DNA of 64,000 nucleotides from Roseococcus thiosulfatophilus (GTDB lineage Bacteria > Pseudomonadota > Alphaproteobacteria > Acetobacterales > Acetobacteraceae). A program made the translations under genes and the position numbers. The DNA lies in assembly GCF_017311575.1 (NCBI RefSeq), contig NZ_JAFFQY010000062.1, positions 1 to 64,000 on the forward strand, written 5' to 3'. Each line of letters begins with the position of its first letter. Position 1 is the first letter of the stretch. Shown here one piece after another: positions 9,999 to 19,106 of the stretch. A model generated the notes under the pieces. The model saw nothing but the letters and a program-made list of their open reading frames with translations, was not told the DNA's origin and did no database searches.

Positions 9999-10028
9999 GG
10001 CACGGCGCGGGGTGCTACACCCCGTGCC
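9999..10028 (+). promoter_or_regulatory. Hairpin abutting the arsR-arsC start codon
   Basis: CGGGGTG (10008-10014) pairs with CACCCCG (10018-10024) around a CTA loop, and GGCAC (9999-10003) can add to GTGCC (10024-10028) across a bulge. The next base is the A of the ATG. No Shine-Dalgarno is visible, so the start may be weak, leaderless or structure-controlled. Confidence 0.4.
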
Positions 10029-10877
10029 ATGGACAGTGAACGCGCCGCGCTGGGCTTCACCGCGCTGGGCCAGACCACAAGGCTGGAACTGATGCGCCTG
10101 CTGCTGGGGCGCGGGCCGACCGGGCTTGCGGCGGGTGAGATCGCGGCCGCGCTGGGCGCCACGCCCTCCACCCTCTCCTTTCACCTGCGCGCGCTGGAAC
10201 AGGCGGGGCTGATCCGCCCCACCCGCATCGGGCGCAGCCTGGTCTATGCGGCGCAGGTCGCGGCGCTGCGCGAATTGCTGGCCTTCGTCGCGGAAGCCTG
10301 CTGCGACGGCGAGCCCGCGCGCTGCGGTGACCTCGCCACGCTTCTCCCCACCGCCGCGAAAGGGACGGCCATGCCCGCCTTCAACGTGCTTTTCCTGTGC
10401 AGCCGCAACTCCGCGCGCTCCATTATGGCGGAGGCCATCCTCAACAAGCTGGGCGAGGGCCGCTTCCGCGCCTTCTCCGCCGGCTCCGAGCCCTCGCCCG
10501 AGGGGCCCATGCCCGAGGTGGTCGCGCAACTCAGCGCGCTGGGCCATGACGTATCGGGCCTGTCCAGCAAGTCCTGGAACCTGTTCATGGAGCCTGACGC
10601 GCCGCGGATGGATTTCGTCATTACCCTCTGCGACATCCTGGCCGGCCAGTCCTGCCCCGATTTCGGCGAGACCATGATCACCGCCGCCTGGCCCCTACCC
10701 GACCCCGCGAAGTTCAGCGGCAACGCGGCCGAACGCGCCACGCTGCTGAACGAGCTCTATGCCGGGCTGCACCGGCGCATCGGCATCTTCACGAGCCTGC
10801 CCATTGCGGCGCTCGACCGCATCGCGCTGAAGGCAAGGCTGGATGAGCTGGCGCATCCGGCGGGAGCCCGCGCGTGA
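10029..10877 (+). CDS. ArsR-type repressor fused to thioredoxin-type arsenate reductase ArsC
   Basis: A 282-aa two-domain protein. Residues 1-105 are an ArsR winged helix (DNA-reading helix around [16 protein letters not shown]) ending in a cysteine cluster C91-C92 and C99, resembling C-terminal As(III)-binding sites of some ArsR proteins. Residues 116-280 are a low-molecular-weight-phosphatase-type ArsC: C124-x5-R130 (CSRNSARS), the redox pair C201 and C209, and the PDP aspartate D225. ArsC reduces arsenate to arsenite. Met115 lies at the domain junction behind AAAGGGA, so separate ArsC could also be made. The stop overlaps the next GTG by 4 nt. No arsenite exporter (ArsB/Acr3) is present in the window. 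Confidence 0.9.
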   Translation: MDSERAALGFTALGQTTRLELMRLLLGRGPTGLAAGEIAAALGATPSTLSFHLRALEQAGLIRPTRIGRSLVYAAQVAALRELLAFVAEACCDGEPARCGDLATLLPTAAKGTAMPAFNVLFLCSRNSARSIMAEAILNKLGEGRFRAFSAGSEPSPEGPMPEVVAQLSALGHDVSGLSSKSWNLFMEPDAPRMDFVITLCDILAGQSCPDFGETMITAAWPLPDPAKFSGNAAERATLLNELYAGLHRRIGIFTSLPIAALDRIALKARLDELAHPAGARA

Positions 10878-11914
10878 AGGTCGGCATCAATGGCATGGGC
10901 CGCATCGGGCGGCTCGCGCTGCGCGCCGCGCTGGGTGCGGCCGAGCGCCAGAACAGCGACCCGCGCGCGGGCAACCGCCTGGAGGTGGTGTATCTGAACG
11001 AGGTGAAGGGCGGCGTCGCCGCCACCGCGCATCTGCTGGAATTCGACAGTGTGCAGGGCCGCTGGCGCGCCGATTTCGCGGCCGAGGATGGCGCGGTCCG
11101 CATCAACGATCGCCGCATGACCTTCTCCGAACATGGCAAGCCTGGCGACATCCCCTGGGGCGACCTGGGCGTGGACGTCGTGCTGGAATGCACCGGCAAG
11201 TTCCTCAGCCCCGAGACCCTCCAGGGCCATCTCGACCGCGGCGCCAAGCGCGTGGTCGTGGCCGCACCCGTGAAGTTCGACAGCGTGCTGAACGTGGTGG
11301 TGGGGGTGAACGAGCACCTCTACGACCCCGCGCGGCACCCCATCGTGACGGCCGCCTCCTGCACCACCAACTGCCTCGCCCCCGTGGTGAAGGTGGTGCA
11401 TGAGGCCATCGGCATCCGCCATGGGCAGATCACCACCATCCATGACCCGACCAACACCAACGTCGTGGTGGACGCGCCGCACAAGGATCTGCGCCGCGCG
11501 CGGAGTGCGATGCTGTCGCTCCAGCCCACCACCACGGGCAGCGCCACCGCCATCGCGCTGATCTATCCGGAGCTGAAGGGCAAGCTGAACGGCCACGCCG
11601 TGCGCGCGCCGGTGCTGAATGCGTCGCTGACCGACTGCGTGTTCGAGATGCGCCGCGAGGTCACGGTGGAGGAGGTGAACGCCCTCTTCGCCGAGGCCGC
11701 CGCCGGGCCGCTCGCCGGCATCCTGGGCTATGAGACGCGGCCCCTGGTCAGCGCCGACTACGCCCGCGACACGCGCAGCGGCACCGTGGACGCGCTCTCC
11801 ACCATGGTCACCGACGGCACGCTGCTGAAGGTCTATGCCTGGTACGACAACGAGATGGGCTATGCCTGCCGCATGGTGGACCTGGCCTGCCACATGGAGC
11901 GCGTGGGCCTGTGA
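10874..11914 (+). CDS. ArsJ-associated glyceraldehyde-3-phosphate dehydrogenase
   Basis: A 346-aa GAPDH with the N-terminal Rossmann start [10 protein letters not shown], catalytic Cys163 in [10 protein letters not shown] and the base His190 in TTIHDPT. In ars operons this paralogue joins arsenate to glyceraldehyde-3-phosphate, giving unstable 1-arseno-3-phosphoglycerate, which ArsJ expels. The assignment to this subgroup rests on its position directly between the arsR-arsC fusion and arsJ, with GTGA overlaps on both sides (GTG start 10874; next GTG start 11911). The protein has longer insertions near residues 24-35 than typical glycolytic GAPDH. Confidence 0.92.
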   Translation: MKVGINGMGRIGRLALRAALGAAERQNSDPRAGNRLEVVYLNEVKGGVAATAHLLEFDSVQGRWRADFAAEDGAVRINDRRMTFSEHGKPGDIPWGDLGVDVVLECTGKFLSPETLQGHLDRGAKRVVVAAPVKFDSVLNVVVGVNEHLYDPARHPIVTAASCTTNCLAPVVKVVHEAIGIRHGQITTIHDPTNTNVVVDAPHKDLRRARSAMLSLQPTTTGSATAIALIYPELKGKLNGHAVRAPVLNASLTDCVFEMRREVTVEEVNALFAEAAAGPLAGILGYETRPLVSADYARDTRSGTVDALSTMVTDGTLLKVYAWYDNEMGYACRMVDLACHMERVGL

Positions 11915-13131
11915 GGAACTACGCCACCGTCACCGCCGCCTATTGGGGCTTCACCCTGACGGATGGCGCCTTGCGGATGCTGGTGCTGCTGCATTTCTTC
12001 CAGCTGGGCTATTCGCCCTTCACGCTAGCCTTCCTGTTCCTGCTCTATGAGGCGGCGGGGGTGGTGGCGAACCTCATCGGTGGCTGGCTCGCCACGCGCT
12101 TCGGCATCGCGCGGATGCTGGCGGTGGGATTGTCGGCGCAGGTTTCGGGGTTCCTGCTTCTCTCGGCGGTGTCACCCTCCTGGGGCGCGGCCTTGTCCGT
12201 GGCCTGGGTGGTGCTGGCGCAGGGCGTCTGCGGCGTGGCGAAGGATCTGACCAAGACGGCCAGCAAGTCCGCCATCAAAATCACCCATGACGAAGCGCGG
12301 CGCGAGGGCGGCGAAAGCCAGCTCTTCCGATGGGTCGCCTTCTTCACCGGCAGCAAGAACGCCATGAAGGGCCTGGGCTTCTTCCTGGGCGGGCTGCTGC
12401 TGGAAGCGCTGGGCTTCAGCGGCGCGCTCTGGGCCATGGCGGCGGCGCTGCTGCTGGTGCTGGCCTTCGTGCTGCTCAGCCTGCCGCCGATGATGGGCAA
12501 GGCGCGCGCCTCGAAATCCGCGAAGGAGTTGTTCGCGAAGAATGCGGGCGTGAACCTGCTGGCCGCCGCGCGCGTGTTTCTCTTCGGGGCGCGCGACGTG
12601 TGGTTCGTGGTGGGGCTTCCGGTGTTCCTCTACGCCAGCGGCTGGACCTTCACGATGGTGGGCGGGTTCCTCGCGGTCTGGACCATCGGCTACGGCATCA
12701 TCCAGGCGGCGGCCCCGGCCGTGGTCCGACGCAGCGCCGACGGGCTCTCCACCGAAGTGCCGGCCGCGCGGACATGGTCGCTGGCGCTGGCGCTGGTGCC
12801 GGCCATCCTGGCCGCGATGATGCTGGGGGGCGTGCCGCGCGCCGACCTCTTCGTGCCCATTGGCCTGTGCGTCTTCGGCGTGCTGTTTGCCGTGAATTCC
12901 TCGGTGCATTCCTATCTCGTGCTGGCCTATGCGGGCAGCGAGAAGGCGGCCGAGGATGTGGGCTTCTACTACGCCGCCAATGCCGCGGGGCGGTTCATGG
13001 GCACGCTGCTGTCAGGGCTGCTCTATATGGCGGGCGGCCTGGTGGCCTGCCTGCTGGGTGCCGCGGCCATGCTCGTCATCTGCTGGCTGGTCACGCTGGC
13101 GCTGCCCGCGCGCCAGCCGCAACCCGCCTGA
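11911..13131 (+). CDS. arsJ: Organoarsenical efflux MFS transporter ArsJ
   Basis: A 406-aa, 12-helix major-facilitator protein with the ArsJ-type start [21 protein letters not shown] and the central run [14 protein letters not shown]. ArsJ exports 1-arseno-3-phosphoglycerate made by the coupled GAPDH; outside, it breaks down to arsenate. GTG 11911 lies inside the GAPDH stop. The gene ends with TGA directly abutting the TCA (reverse stop) of the convergent monooxygenase, with no bases between, so no separate terminator fits there. Confidence 0.93.
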   Translation: MRNYATVTAAYWGFTLTDGALRMLVLLHFFQLGYSPFTLAFLFLLYEAAGVVANLIGGWLATRFGIARMLAVGLSAQVSGFLLLSAVSPSWGAALSVAWVVLAQGVCGVAKDLTKTASKSAIKITHDEARREGGESQLFRWVAFFTGSKNAMKGLGFFLGGLLLEALGFSGALWAMAAALLLVLAFVLLSLPPMMGKARASKSAKELFAKNAGVNLLAAARVFLFGARDVWFVVGLPVFLYASGWTFTMVGGFLAVWTIGYGIIQAAAPAVVRRSADGLSTEVPAARTWSLALALVPAILAAMMLGGVPRADLFVPIGLCVFGVLFAVNSSVHSYLVLAYAGSEKAAEDVGFYYAANAAGRFMGTLLSGLLYMAGGLVACLLGAAAMLVICWLVTLALPARQPQPA

Positions 13132-14496
13132 TCAGCGCCGCCAGTCGAAGGGCTCCGCGCGAGGCAGGCCGAGGTTTTCGCGCAGCGTGATGCCGTCGAA
13201 CTCGCGCCGGAACAGGCCGCGCCTTTGCAGTTCCGGCACCACCAGCCGTACGAAATCCTCGTAGCTGCCCGGCATGTGGGTGGCGGCCAGCACGAAGCCA
13301 TCGCAGGCCCCACCCTCGAACCATGCCTGCATCTGGTCGGCCACCTGGGTCGGCGTGCCGCTGAAGCAGGTGAATTCGTGGATGGTGCCGCGCCGGCTGA
13401 TCTCCACGAAGTCGCGCAGGGTCGGGTTCGTCTTGCCGCTGACCCGCACCACGCGGTCGCGCAACGCCTGCAGGCCCTTGATGCCGGCCAGCTCCGCGTC
13501 GGTGAAGGCCTCGTCCATGCCCTTCGAGCCGAAGTCGTAGTTCAGCACCTCCGACAGCAGCGCGAGGCCGTCAATGGGCTTGGCCAGCCCCTCGATCAGC
13601 GCGCGCTTCTCGGCCGCCGCCTGCTCCGTCTCACCCACCACGCAATAGACGGCCGGGCAGAGGCGCACGCTGGCCGGGTCGCGGCCCGACCTCGCCACCT
13701 GGTCCTTGAAGCTGGCATAGGAACGCTGCGCGGCGGCGATATCGGGCGAGATGACGAAGACGAGGTCACCCCATTGCGCCGCGAAAGCCTGCCCGCGCCC
13801 GCTCTGCCCCGCCTGGATCAGCACCGGCCTTCCCTGCGGCGTGCGCGGGACGGTGAAGGGCCCGCGCGAGCGGAAGTACTTCCCCACATGGTCCAGCCGC
13901 CTGACCTTCGCGGGGTCCGCGAAGATGCCGCTCTCGCGGTCCTGCACGATGGCGTCATCGGCCCAGCTGTCCCAGTGCGACAGCACCACCTCCAGGAACT
14001 CATCCGCGCGGTCATAGCGCAGGTCGTGCTCCAGATGCGTGGTGGCGCCCATGTTGTGCGCCTCGCTGTCGTTCAGCGAGGTGACAACGTTCCACGCCAC
14101 GCGCCCGCCCAGCATGTGGTCGAGCGTGGCGAAGACGCGCGCCACATGGAAGGGTTCATAATAGGTGGTGGAATAGGTGGCGCCCAGGCCAAGCCGCGTC
14201 GTCGCCAGCCCCATCGCCGTCAGGATGGAAACGAGGTCGAGCTTCACCACGCGGATGCCATGCCGCACCGCCTCGCCATGGTCGTGGTTCAGGATGTCCG
14301 GCAGGGCGAGCCGGTCGTCGAAGAAGGCCATGTGGAAACGCCCCGCCTCCAGCGTGCGGGCGATGCGCTGGTAGTATTCGGGGCTGAGGTAGTCCTGCAT
14401 CGTGGCCGGATGCCGCCAGGAGCCTGGGTAGTTCGAGCAGTTCTGCGCCTGCAAGAAGGCAATAAGGGCCATCTGGCCGGGCCTGGCGTGCGACAT
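13132..14496 (-). CDS. NtaA/SnaA/DszA-type FMN-dependent monooxygenase
   Basis: A 454-aa luciferase-like TIM-barrel enzyme of the NtaA/SnaA/DszA subgroup, which uses FMNH2 from a partner reductase to oxidise sulfur or amine compounds. Marks include FDDRLALP, GLGATYSTTYYEPFHVARVFATLDH, GRVAWNVVTS and GRPVLIQAGQSGRG. ATG 14496 has GAGGAA about 8 nt upstream; the frame stays open to 15930 only as an antisense shadow of the MFS gene. It follows that MFS gene by 29 nt on the same strand, so they may form an uptake-and-oxidation unit. No flavin reductase is adjacent. The substrate is unknown. Confidence 0.88.
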   Translation of the reverse strand: MSHARPGQMALIAFLQAQNCSNYPGSWRHPATMQDYLSPEYYQRIARTLEAGRFHMAFFDDRLALPDILNHDHGEAVRHGIRVVKLDLVSILTAMGLATTRLGLGATYSTTYYEPFHVARVFATLDHMLGGRVAWNVVTSLNDSEAHNMGATTHLEHDLRYDRADEFLEVVLSHWDSWADDAIVQDRESGIFADPAKVRRLDHVGKYFRSRGPFTVPRTPQGRPVLIQAGQSGRGQAFAAQWGDLVFVISPDIAAAQRSYASFKDQVARSGRDPASVRLCPAVYCVVGETEQAAAEKRALIEGLAKPIDGLALLSEVLNYDFGSKGMDEAFTDAELAGIKGLQALRDRVVRVSGKTNPTLRDFVEISRRGTIHEFTCFSGTPTQVADQMQAWFEGGACDGFVLAATHMPGSYEDFVRLVVPELQRRGLFRREFDGITLRENLGLPRAEPFDWRR

Positions 14497-14525
14497 CGGG
14501 GCGTTCCTCAACACATTTGCGCGGA

Positions 14526-15728
14526 TCATCCCCCAGGCCGCGCGGCCTGACCAGTTGTCGCGAAGCGGCGCGACCACCAGGCCACCCCCGCGCCCATGAG
14601 GGACAGCACCCCCGCCAGCGCGAAGGCCGTGGTGTAGCCGCCCATGGCGGTGCTCCGCAGCGCCAGCGCGGTGGGCCCGACCACCGCGCCGGTGAAGGTC
14701 AGTGACAGCACGGCGCCCGAGGCCGCCCCCTGCGCACCCTCCGGCGCCAGCCGCACCGATTCCGCGACGAGCACGCCGTTCCAACCGGTCGAGGTCGCGC
14801 CCAGCAGAACGAACAGCAGCACGATCTTCCAGGTGGCCACCCCCGGCGCCAGAGGCAGCAGCGCGAAGAACAGCGTGGCCAGCAGGCCGATCAGCACCAG
14901 CACGCGCAGCCCGCCCTGCCAGGCATCGGCCAGCATGGCCCAGCCGATGCGCGAGAACGCCCCCACCGCCTGTGAGAGCCCCACCATCAGCCCGGCCGAG
15001 ACCGGGTCCCAGCCGAAATCCAGCACCAGCATCGCCACCATGTGCGCGCCGAGTGCGATCTGGACCAGCGCATAGGCGCCGCCCGTCACCGCCAGTGCGC
15101 GCAGCGCCGGCGCATCGCGCAGGCGGAAGCGGGCGAGTGCGGCGGACGCTGCGCCATGCCCCGCATCCCAGCCCGCACGGAGCGGCTGGATGGCCAGCGC
15201 CAGCAGCACCAGCACCGCCCCGGCCCCCAGCAGCCCCACGCGCCAGCCCGCAGCCTCGGCCACGCGCGGCAGGATCACACCCCCCAGCGCGACGCCCAGC
15301 GGCACGCCCATCTGCTTCACCGCGAAGACCAGGTTCCGGCGCGAGGCCGGCGCCAGCCGCCCCAGCAGTTGCGACGCGGCCGGGTTGGTCAGCCCATAGG
15401 CACCGCCCAGCAGCGCCGAGGCGGGAATGGCGAGCCAAGGGCTGGCACTCGCCAGCAGCGCCGCGCCGCAGCCGGCCAGGACCAGCGCGATCTGCGTCGT
15501 GCGCAGCGGCCCCATCCGCCACAGCACCGCACCCCCGCGCGCCGAGGTCAGCGCCGCGAAGACATAGACCAGGCCCACCTGGTAGCCGATCAACGCCACC
15601 CCCACGCCGAAATCCGGCGCGGCCTGCGCCACCAGCACGGGCAGCGCGAAGACCGCCAGCGTGGCGAGCGACTGCGCGAGGCCCGTGACCGCCAACGCGG
15701 CGCCGAGCCCGGCAGGGCGCGACGTCAT
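14526..15728 (-). CDS. MFS transporter
   Basis: A 400-aa major-facilitator protein with about 12 hydrophobic helices and repeated Gly/Ala-rich transmembrane packing (for example GGAYGLTNPAASQLLGRLAP between helices 4 and 5). ATG 15728 gives a normal-length protein; a longer frame to 15848 adds residues unlike a transporter. No clear Shine-Dalgarno is seen. It sits upstream of the flavin monooxygenase on the same strand, with 29 nt between, and probably imports that enzyme's substrate or exports its product. Confidence 0.82.
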   Translation of the reverse strand: MTSRPAGLGAALAVTGLAQSLATLAVFALPVLVAQAAPDFGVGVALIGYQVGLVYVFAALTSARGGAVLWRMGPLRTTQIALVLAGCGAALLASASPWLAIPASALLGGAYGLTNPAASQLLGRLAPASRRNLVFAVKQMGVPLGVALGGVILPRVAEAAGWRVGLLGAGAVLVLLALAIQPLRAGWDAGHGAASAALARFRLRDAPALRALAVTGGAYALVQIALGAHMVAMLVLDFGWDPVSAGLMVGLSQAVGAFSRIGWAMLADAWQGGLRVLVLIGLLATLFFALLPLAPGVATWKIVLLFVLLGATSTGWNGVLVAESVRLAPEGAQGAASGAVLSLTFTGAVVGPTALALRSTAMGGYTTAFALAGVLSLMGAGVAWWSRRFATTGQAARPGG

Positions 15729-15862
15729 CGGGGCAAGGAGGGCAAATGCGGCATGGCTGCGCCAGCCTTGCACGGGGTGCGGCCCCGGACCACCCACCCT
15801 CCCGGGCTTGGCGAGCCACCACCAAGGGCGCACCATGCCGCCAACCAATCCAGGAGGGCGCC

Positions 15863-17545
15863 ATGCACATCACCTCGATCGCCCGCGCGCCGATCGGCCC
15901 CGAGGCGGTGCCGGATTCGGCCGGCACCAACCTGTACCGCGCCGACCCGGCCTTCGCGCGGCTGCTGCCGCTCTATCTGCCCGCCGACCTGCGCGCGGTG
16001 CTGGAACCGCGCCTGGACCAGCTCGGCGCCCTGGCCGGGGGCGCGCTGGATGCGCTCTCCGCCACCGCCGACCGCAACCCGCCCGAACTGCATCATCGCA
16101 GCCGCCGCGGCGAGGACGCGCAGCATATCGAGTACCACCCCGCCTATCGCGAGATGGAGCGCCTGGCCTTCGGCGAATTCGGCCTGGCGGCGATGAGCCA
16201 CCGCGCGGGCGTCTTCGGCTGGCCCACGCCCCTGCCGCCGGCCGCGAAATACGCGCTGACCTTCCTGTTCGCCCAGGCGGAATTCGGGCTGCTCTGCCCG
16301 CTCTCCATGACGGACAGCCTGGCGCGCACGCTGCGCCGCTACGGCCAGCCGGAGCTGTTGGAACGCTATTTGCCGCTGCTGACCAGCCAGGACATGGACG
16401 CGCTGCACCAGGGCGCGATGTTCATGACCGAGCAGGGTGCCGGCAGCGACATCGCCAACACCGCCGTCACGGCCGCCCCGCGCAATGACGGCACCCATGC
16501 GCTGCATGGCGACAAGTGGTTCTGCTCCAACCCCGATGCGGAGCTGGCCCTGGTGCTGGCGCGGATCGAGGGGGGGCCGCCGGGGCTGAAGGGGGTGGGC
16601 CTCTTCCTGCTGCCGCGCACCCTGCCCGATGGCACGCCGAACAGCCTCCGCATCGTCCGCCTCAAAGACAAGCTCGGCACGCGCAGCATGGCGAGTGGCG
16701 AGGTGCGGATGGAAGGCGCGCGCGCCTGGCTCATCGGGGACCCGGAAGCGGGCTTCAAGCAGATGGCCGACATGGTCAACAACTCGCGCCTGTCGAACGG
16801 CGTCCGCGCGGCGGGCATGATGCGCCGCGCGGTGGCCGAGGCGCTGCACGTCGCCCGCAACCGCCAGGCCTTCGGCCGGCGCCTCATCGAGATGCCGCTG
16901 ATGCGCCGGCAGTTGGCGAAGATGCTGATGCGCGCGGAGCAGGCCCGCACCATGGTCTTCCAGACCGCCGAGGCGCTGCGCCGCAGCGATGCCGGCGAGG
17001 AAGCCGCGCGCCCCCTGCTGCGCATCCTGACGCCGTTGCTGAAATACCGCGCCTGCCGCGACGCCCGCGCCGTGACCGGCGATGCCATGGAGGTGCGCGG
17101 CGGCTGCGGCTACATCGAGGAATGGCCTGAGGCCAAGCTGCTGCGCGACGCGCATCTGGGCAGCATCTGGGAGGGCACGAGCAACATCGTCGCCCTCGAC
17201 GTGCTGCGGGCGGCCAAGCGCGAGGGGTCGCTAGACGCCCTCTCCGCCCATCTGGCCGGGCTGCTGGCCGAGGCACCGCTGCAAGGCGCGGCCGAGGCCT
17301 GGGGGCGCGCCACGGCCCTGGCCGAACGCGCGGGCGGGGACGAGGCGCTGGCGAGGGCGGCGGCCGGCGCGCTGTATCACCTTACCAGCGCGGCCGCGAT
17401 GAACTGGGAGGCGGCGCGGACGGGCGATGCGAACCGCGCGGCGCTGGCCGCCATGGTGCTGCGCCACCGCGTGCTGCCGCGCGACCCGCTCTCGCCGGAG
17501 GACCCCGACGCGGCGCTTCTCCCGGCCCTGCTCGACGCGGCCTAG
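15863..17545 (+). CDS. AidB-like acyl-CoA dehydrogenase
   Basis: A 560-aa acyl-CoA dehydrogenase resembling E. coli AidB over its whole length: NPPEL and a HPAY block near residues 72-95, LCPLSMT at about 144-150, FAD-contact motif MTEQGAGSD (188-196), HGDKWF, RLKDKLGTRSMAS and SIWEGTSNI. AidB is a flavoprotein of the adaptive response to alkylation damage, with weak isovaleryl-CoA dehydrogenase activity. ATG 15863 follows CAGGAGG. It is divergent from the MFS gene. No ada or alkB is nearby, so a metabolic role remains possible. Confidence 0.85.
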   Translation: MHITSIARAPIGPEAVPDSAGTNLYRADPAFARLLPLYLPADLRAVLEPRLDQLGALAGGALDALSATADRNPPELHHRSRRGEDAQHIEYHPAYREMERLAFGEFGLAAMSHRAGVFGWPTPLPPAAKYALTFLFAQAEFGLLCPLSMTDSLARTLRRYGQPELLERYLPLLTSQDMDALHQGAMFMTEQGAGSDIANTAVTAAPRNDGTHALHGDKWFCSNPDAELALVLARIEGGPPGLKGVGLFLLPRTLPDGTPNSLRIVRLKDKLGTRSMASGEVRMEGARAWLIGDPEAGFKQMADMVNNSRLSNGVRAAGMMRRAVAEALHVARNRQAFGRRLIEMPLMRRQLAKMLMRAEQARTMVFQTAEALRRSDAGEEAARPLLRILTPLLKYRACRDARAVTGDAMEVRGGCGYIEEWPEAKLLRDAHLGSIWEGTSNIVALDVLRAAKREGSLDALSAHLAGLLAEAPLQGAAEAWGRATALAERAGGDEALARAAAGALYHLTSAAAMNWEAARTGDANRAALAAMVLRHRVLPRDPLSPEDPDAALLPALLDAA

Positions 17546-17558
17546 GCCGCGCGGGGCC

Positions 17559-17957
17559 TCAGGTGACCAGGGTCAGGACCAGCGCCAGGCCCCAGAACAC
17601 CAGCGGCACGTAGAGGGCGCGCTCGGCATGCCACAGCAGCCGCTCGCGCAGCACGGCCGCGATCTGCGCCTTAGTGCCGGGCTCGGAGAGATAGGCCAGC
17701 GGCGGGTTGGCGCTGCGAAGCAGGCCGTAAATCTCGGTGTCGCGCACATCGCGCCGCGGCACCCGCCAGGCCGCGACGAAGAGGGCCATGGCCACCAGCG
17801 TGGACGCCGCGCCACCCACCCGGAGCGCCAGCACCGGGTCAAACATGAGGGAGCCGACCACCAGCACGATGGCCAAGGTCGCGAAGGCGCAGCCACGCCG
17901 AATGGACAGGTCCACAAGTGGTCTCAGGCGCGTCATGTTCATCCATATTGCCATCAT
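17559..17957 (-). CDS. Small membrane protein of unknown function
   Basis: About 132 residues with two hydrophobic segments in the first half (AFATLAIVLVVGSLMF and STLVAMALFVAAW) and one at the C-terminus (YVPLVFWGLALVLTLVT). The family is not recognised. The start is taken at 17957, where GGAGG lies 3 nt upstream of two tandem ATGs; the second ATG (17954) has better spacing, and MTRLRP at 17936 is another option. The longer frame upstream is a shadow of the MBL hydrolase gene. It converges with the AidB-like gene and diverges from the MBL hydrolase. Confidence 0.6.
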   Translation of the reverse strand: MMAIWMNMTRLRPLVDLSIRRGCAFATLAIVLVVGSLMFDPVLALRVGGAASTLVAMALFVAAWRVPRRDVRDTEIYGLLRSANPPLAYLSEPGTKAQIAAVLRERLLWHAERALYVPLVFWGLALVLTLVT

Positions 17958-18050
17958 GGCCCTCCGCGTCCAGGCGGCAGCTTTCCCCCTGTCCGAAGGC
18001 AATTTGCCGCCCATATCCTTTCCACCCAGGAAAGACAGGGAACCGTCTTC

Positions 18051-19025
18051 ATGCGTGCAGAACGTCGCACCCTCTTCGCCGGCTCGGCCGCCTTCGCCAC
18101 GGCACTGGCCCTGCCGGCCGCGGCCCAGGCACCGGCCTCGGCCCCAGGGCCCACCGCCACTCAGGCGCCCGGCTTCTACCGCTTCAAGGTGGGCGGCTTC
18201 ACCGTCACCACCGTGCATGACGGCTTCTTCCGCCGCCCGGTCGAGGGCTTCGTCCGCAACGCCCCCGCGGCCGAGGTCCAGGCCCTGCTGGCCGAGCAGG
18301 GGATGCCGCAGGACACGCTGACCGTCCCCTTCACCATCACCTTCGTGGAAACCCCGCGCGGCCTCGTCGTCTTCGATTCGGGCACGGGCGGGCAGATGGC
18401 CCCCACCGCGGGGATGATGGCGGCCAACATGCGCGCGGCCGGCCTCGACCCCGCCCGGGTGAATGCCGTCGTGGTCAGCCACTTCCATGGCGACCACATC
18501 ACCGGCCTGACCACCGCGCAGAACGAGGCCGTCTTCCCCAATGCCGAGGTGGTGGTGCCCGCCGCCGAATGGGCCTTCTGGACGGATGAGGGCAATGCCT
18601 CCCGCGCGCCGGAGGGCCAGCGTGGCACCTTCGCCAACACCGCCCGCCGCTTCGCCCCCTACCGCGCCCGCATCCGCCAGGTGGAGGACAATGCCGAGGT
18701 GCTGCCCGGCATCCGCGCCGTCGCGGCCCATGGCCATACGCCGGGGCACACGCTCTATCACGTGGCGGATGGCGACGCGCAGATGATGTTCCTGGCGGAC
18801 CTCACCAACCGGCCCGAGGTGAACGCCCGCCGCCCGGACTGGCAGATCGTCTTCGACATGGATGGCGACGCCGCCGCGGCCACCCGCCGCCGCATCATGG
18901 ACCGCGTCTCCAGCGAGCGGATGCGCGTGACGGGCTACCATTTCCCCTTCCCTTCCAATGGGATGATGGTGCGCGACGGGCAGGGCTACCGTTTCGCGCC
19001 GGCGGATTGGTCGGGGGTGGTGTAA
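18051..19025 (+). CDS. Exported MBL-fold metallo-hydrolase
   Basis: A 324-aa metallo-beta-lactamase-fold hydrolase with an N-terminal export signal that has a twin arginine (ERRTLFAG) and ends near AAAQA, so Tat export is likely. The zinc motif is SHFHGDHITGL (H144, H146, D148, H149); a second histidine lies in AHGHTPGHT and the bridging aspartate in FLADLTN. Quorum-quenching lactonases and related esterases share this layout, but the substrate cannot be read. ATG 18051 is preceded by AGGGAA. A hairpin terminator lies 38 nt after the stop. Confidence 0.84.
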   Translation: MRAERRTLFAGSAAFATALALPAAAQAPASAPGPTATQAPGFYRFKVGGFTVTTVHDGFFRRPVEGFVRNAPAAEVQALLAEQGMPQDTLTVPFTITFVETPRGLVVFDSGTGGQMAPTAGMMAANMRAAGLDPARVNAVVVSHFHGDHITGLTTAQNEAVFPNAEVVVPAAEWAFWTDEGNASRAPEGQRGTFANTARRFAPYRARIRQVEDNAEVLPGIRAVAAHGHTPGHTLYHVADGDAQMMFLADLTNRPEVNARRPDWQIVFDMDGDAAAATRRRIMDRVSSERMRVTGYHFPFPSNGMMVRDGQGYRFAPADWSGVV

Positions 19026-19062
19026 TCCCGCGCCGCAACATGGCATGTTCACGCCGAAGCGG

Positions 19063-19085
19063 GCCGCGCCCATCCAGGGCGCGGC
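19063..19085 (+). terminator. Hairpin terminator after the MBL hydrolase
   Basis: GCCGCGCCC and GGGCGCGGC form a perfect 9-bp stem with an ATCCA loop, between the MBL hydrolase and the TerB-like gene. It has no T-run, as is common in GC-rich genomes. Confidence 0.5.
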
Positions 19086-19106
19086 GCCACGCAGCGTGAG
19101 GACACC

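Noticed and set aside
14497-15930. A 932-aa fusion upstream of the flavin monooxygenase
   Set aside because: The added 478 residues are the MFS gene read in the wrong frame on the same strand; the family similarity and Shine-Dalgarno place the start at 14496.
17427-18050. N-terminal extension of the MBL hydrolase
   Set aside because: No homology, no Shine-Dalgarno, overlaps the AidB-like and small membrane protein genes; the export signal begins at 18051.
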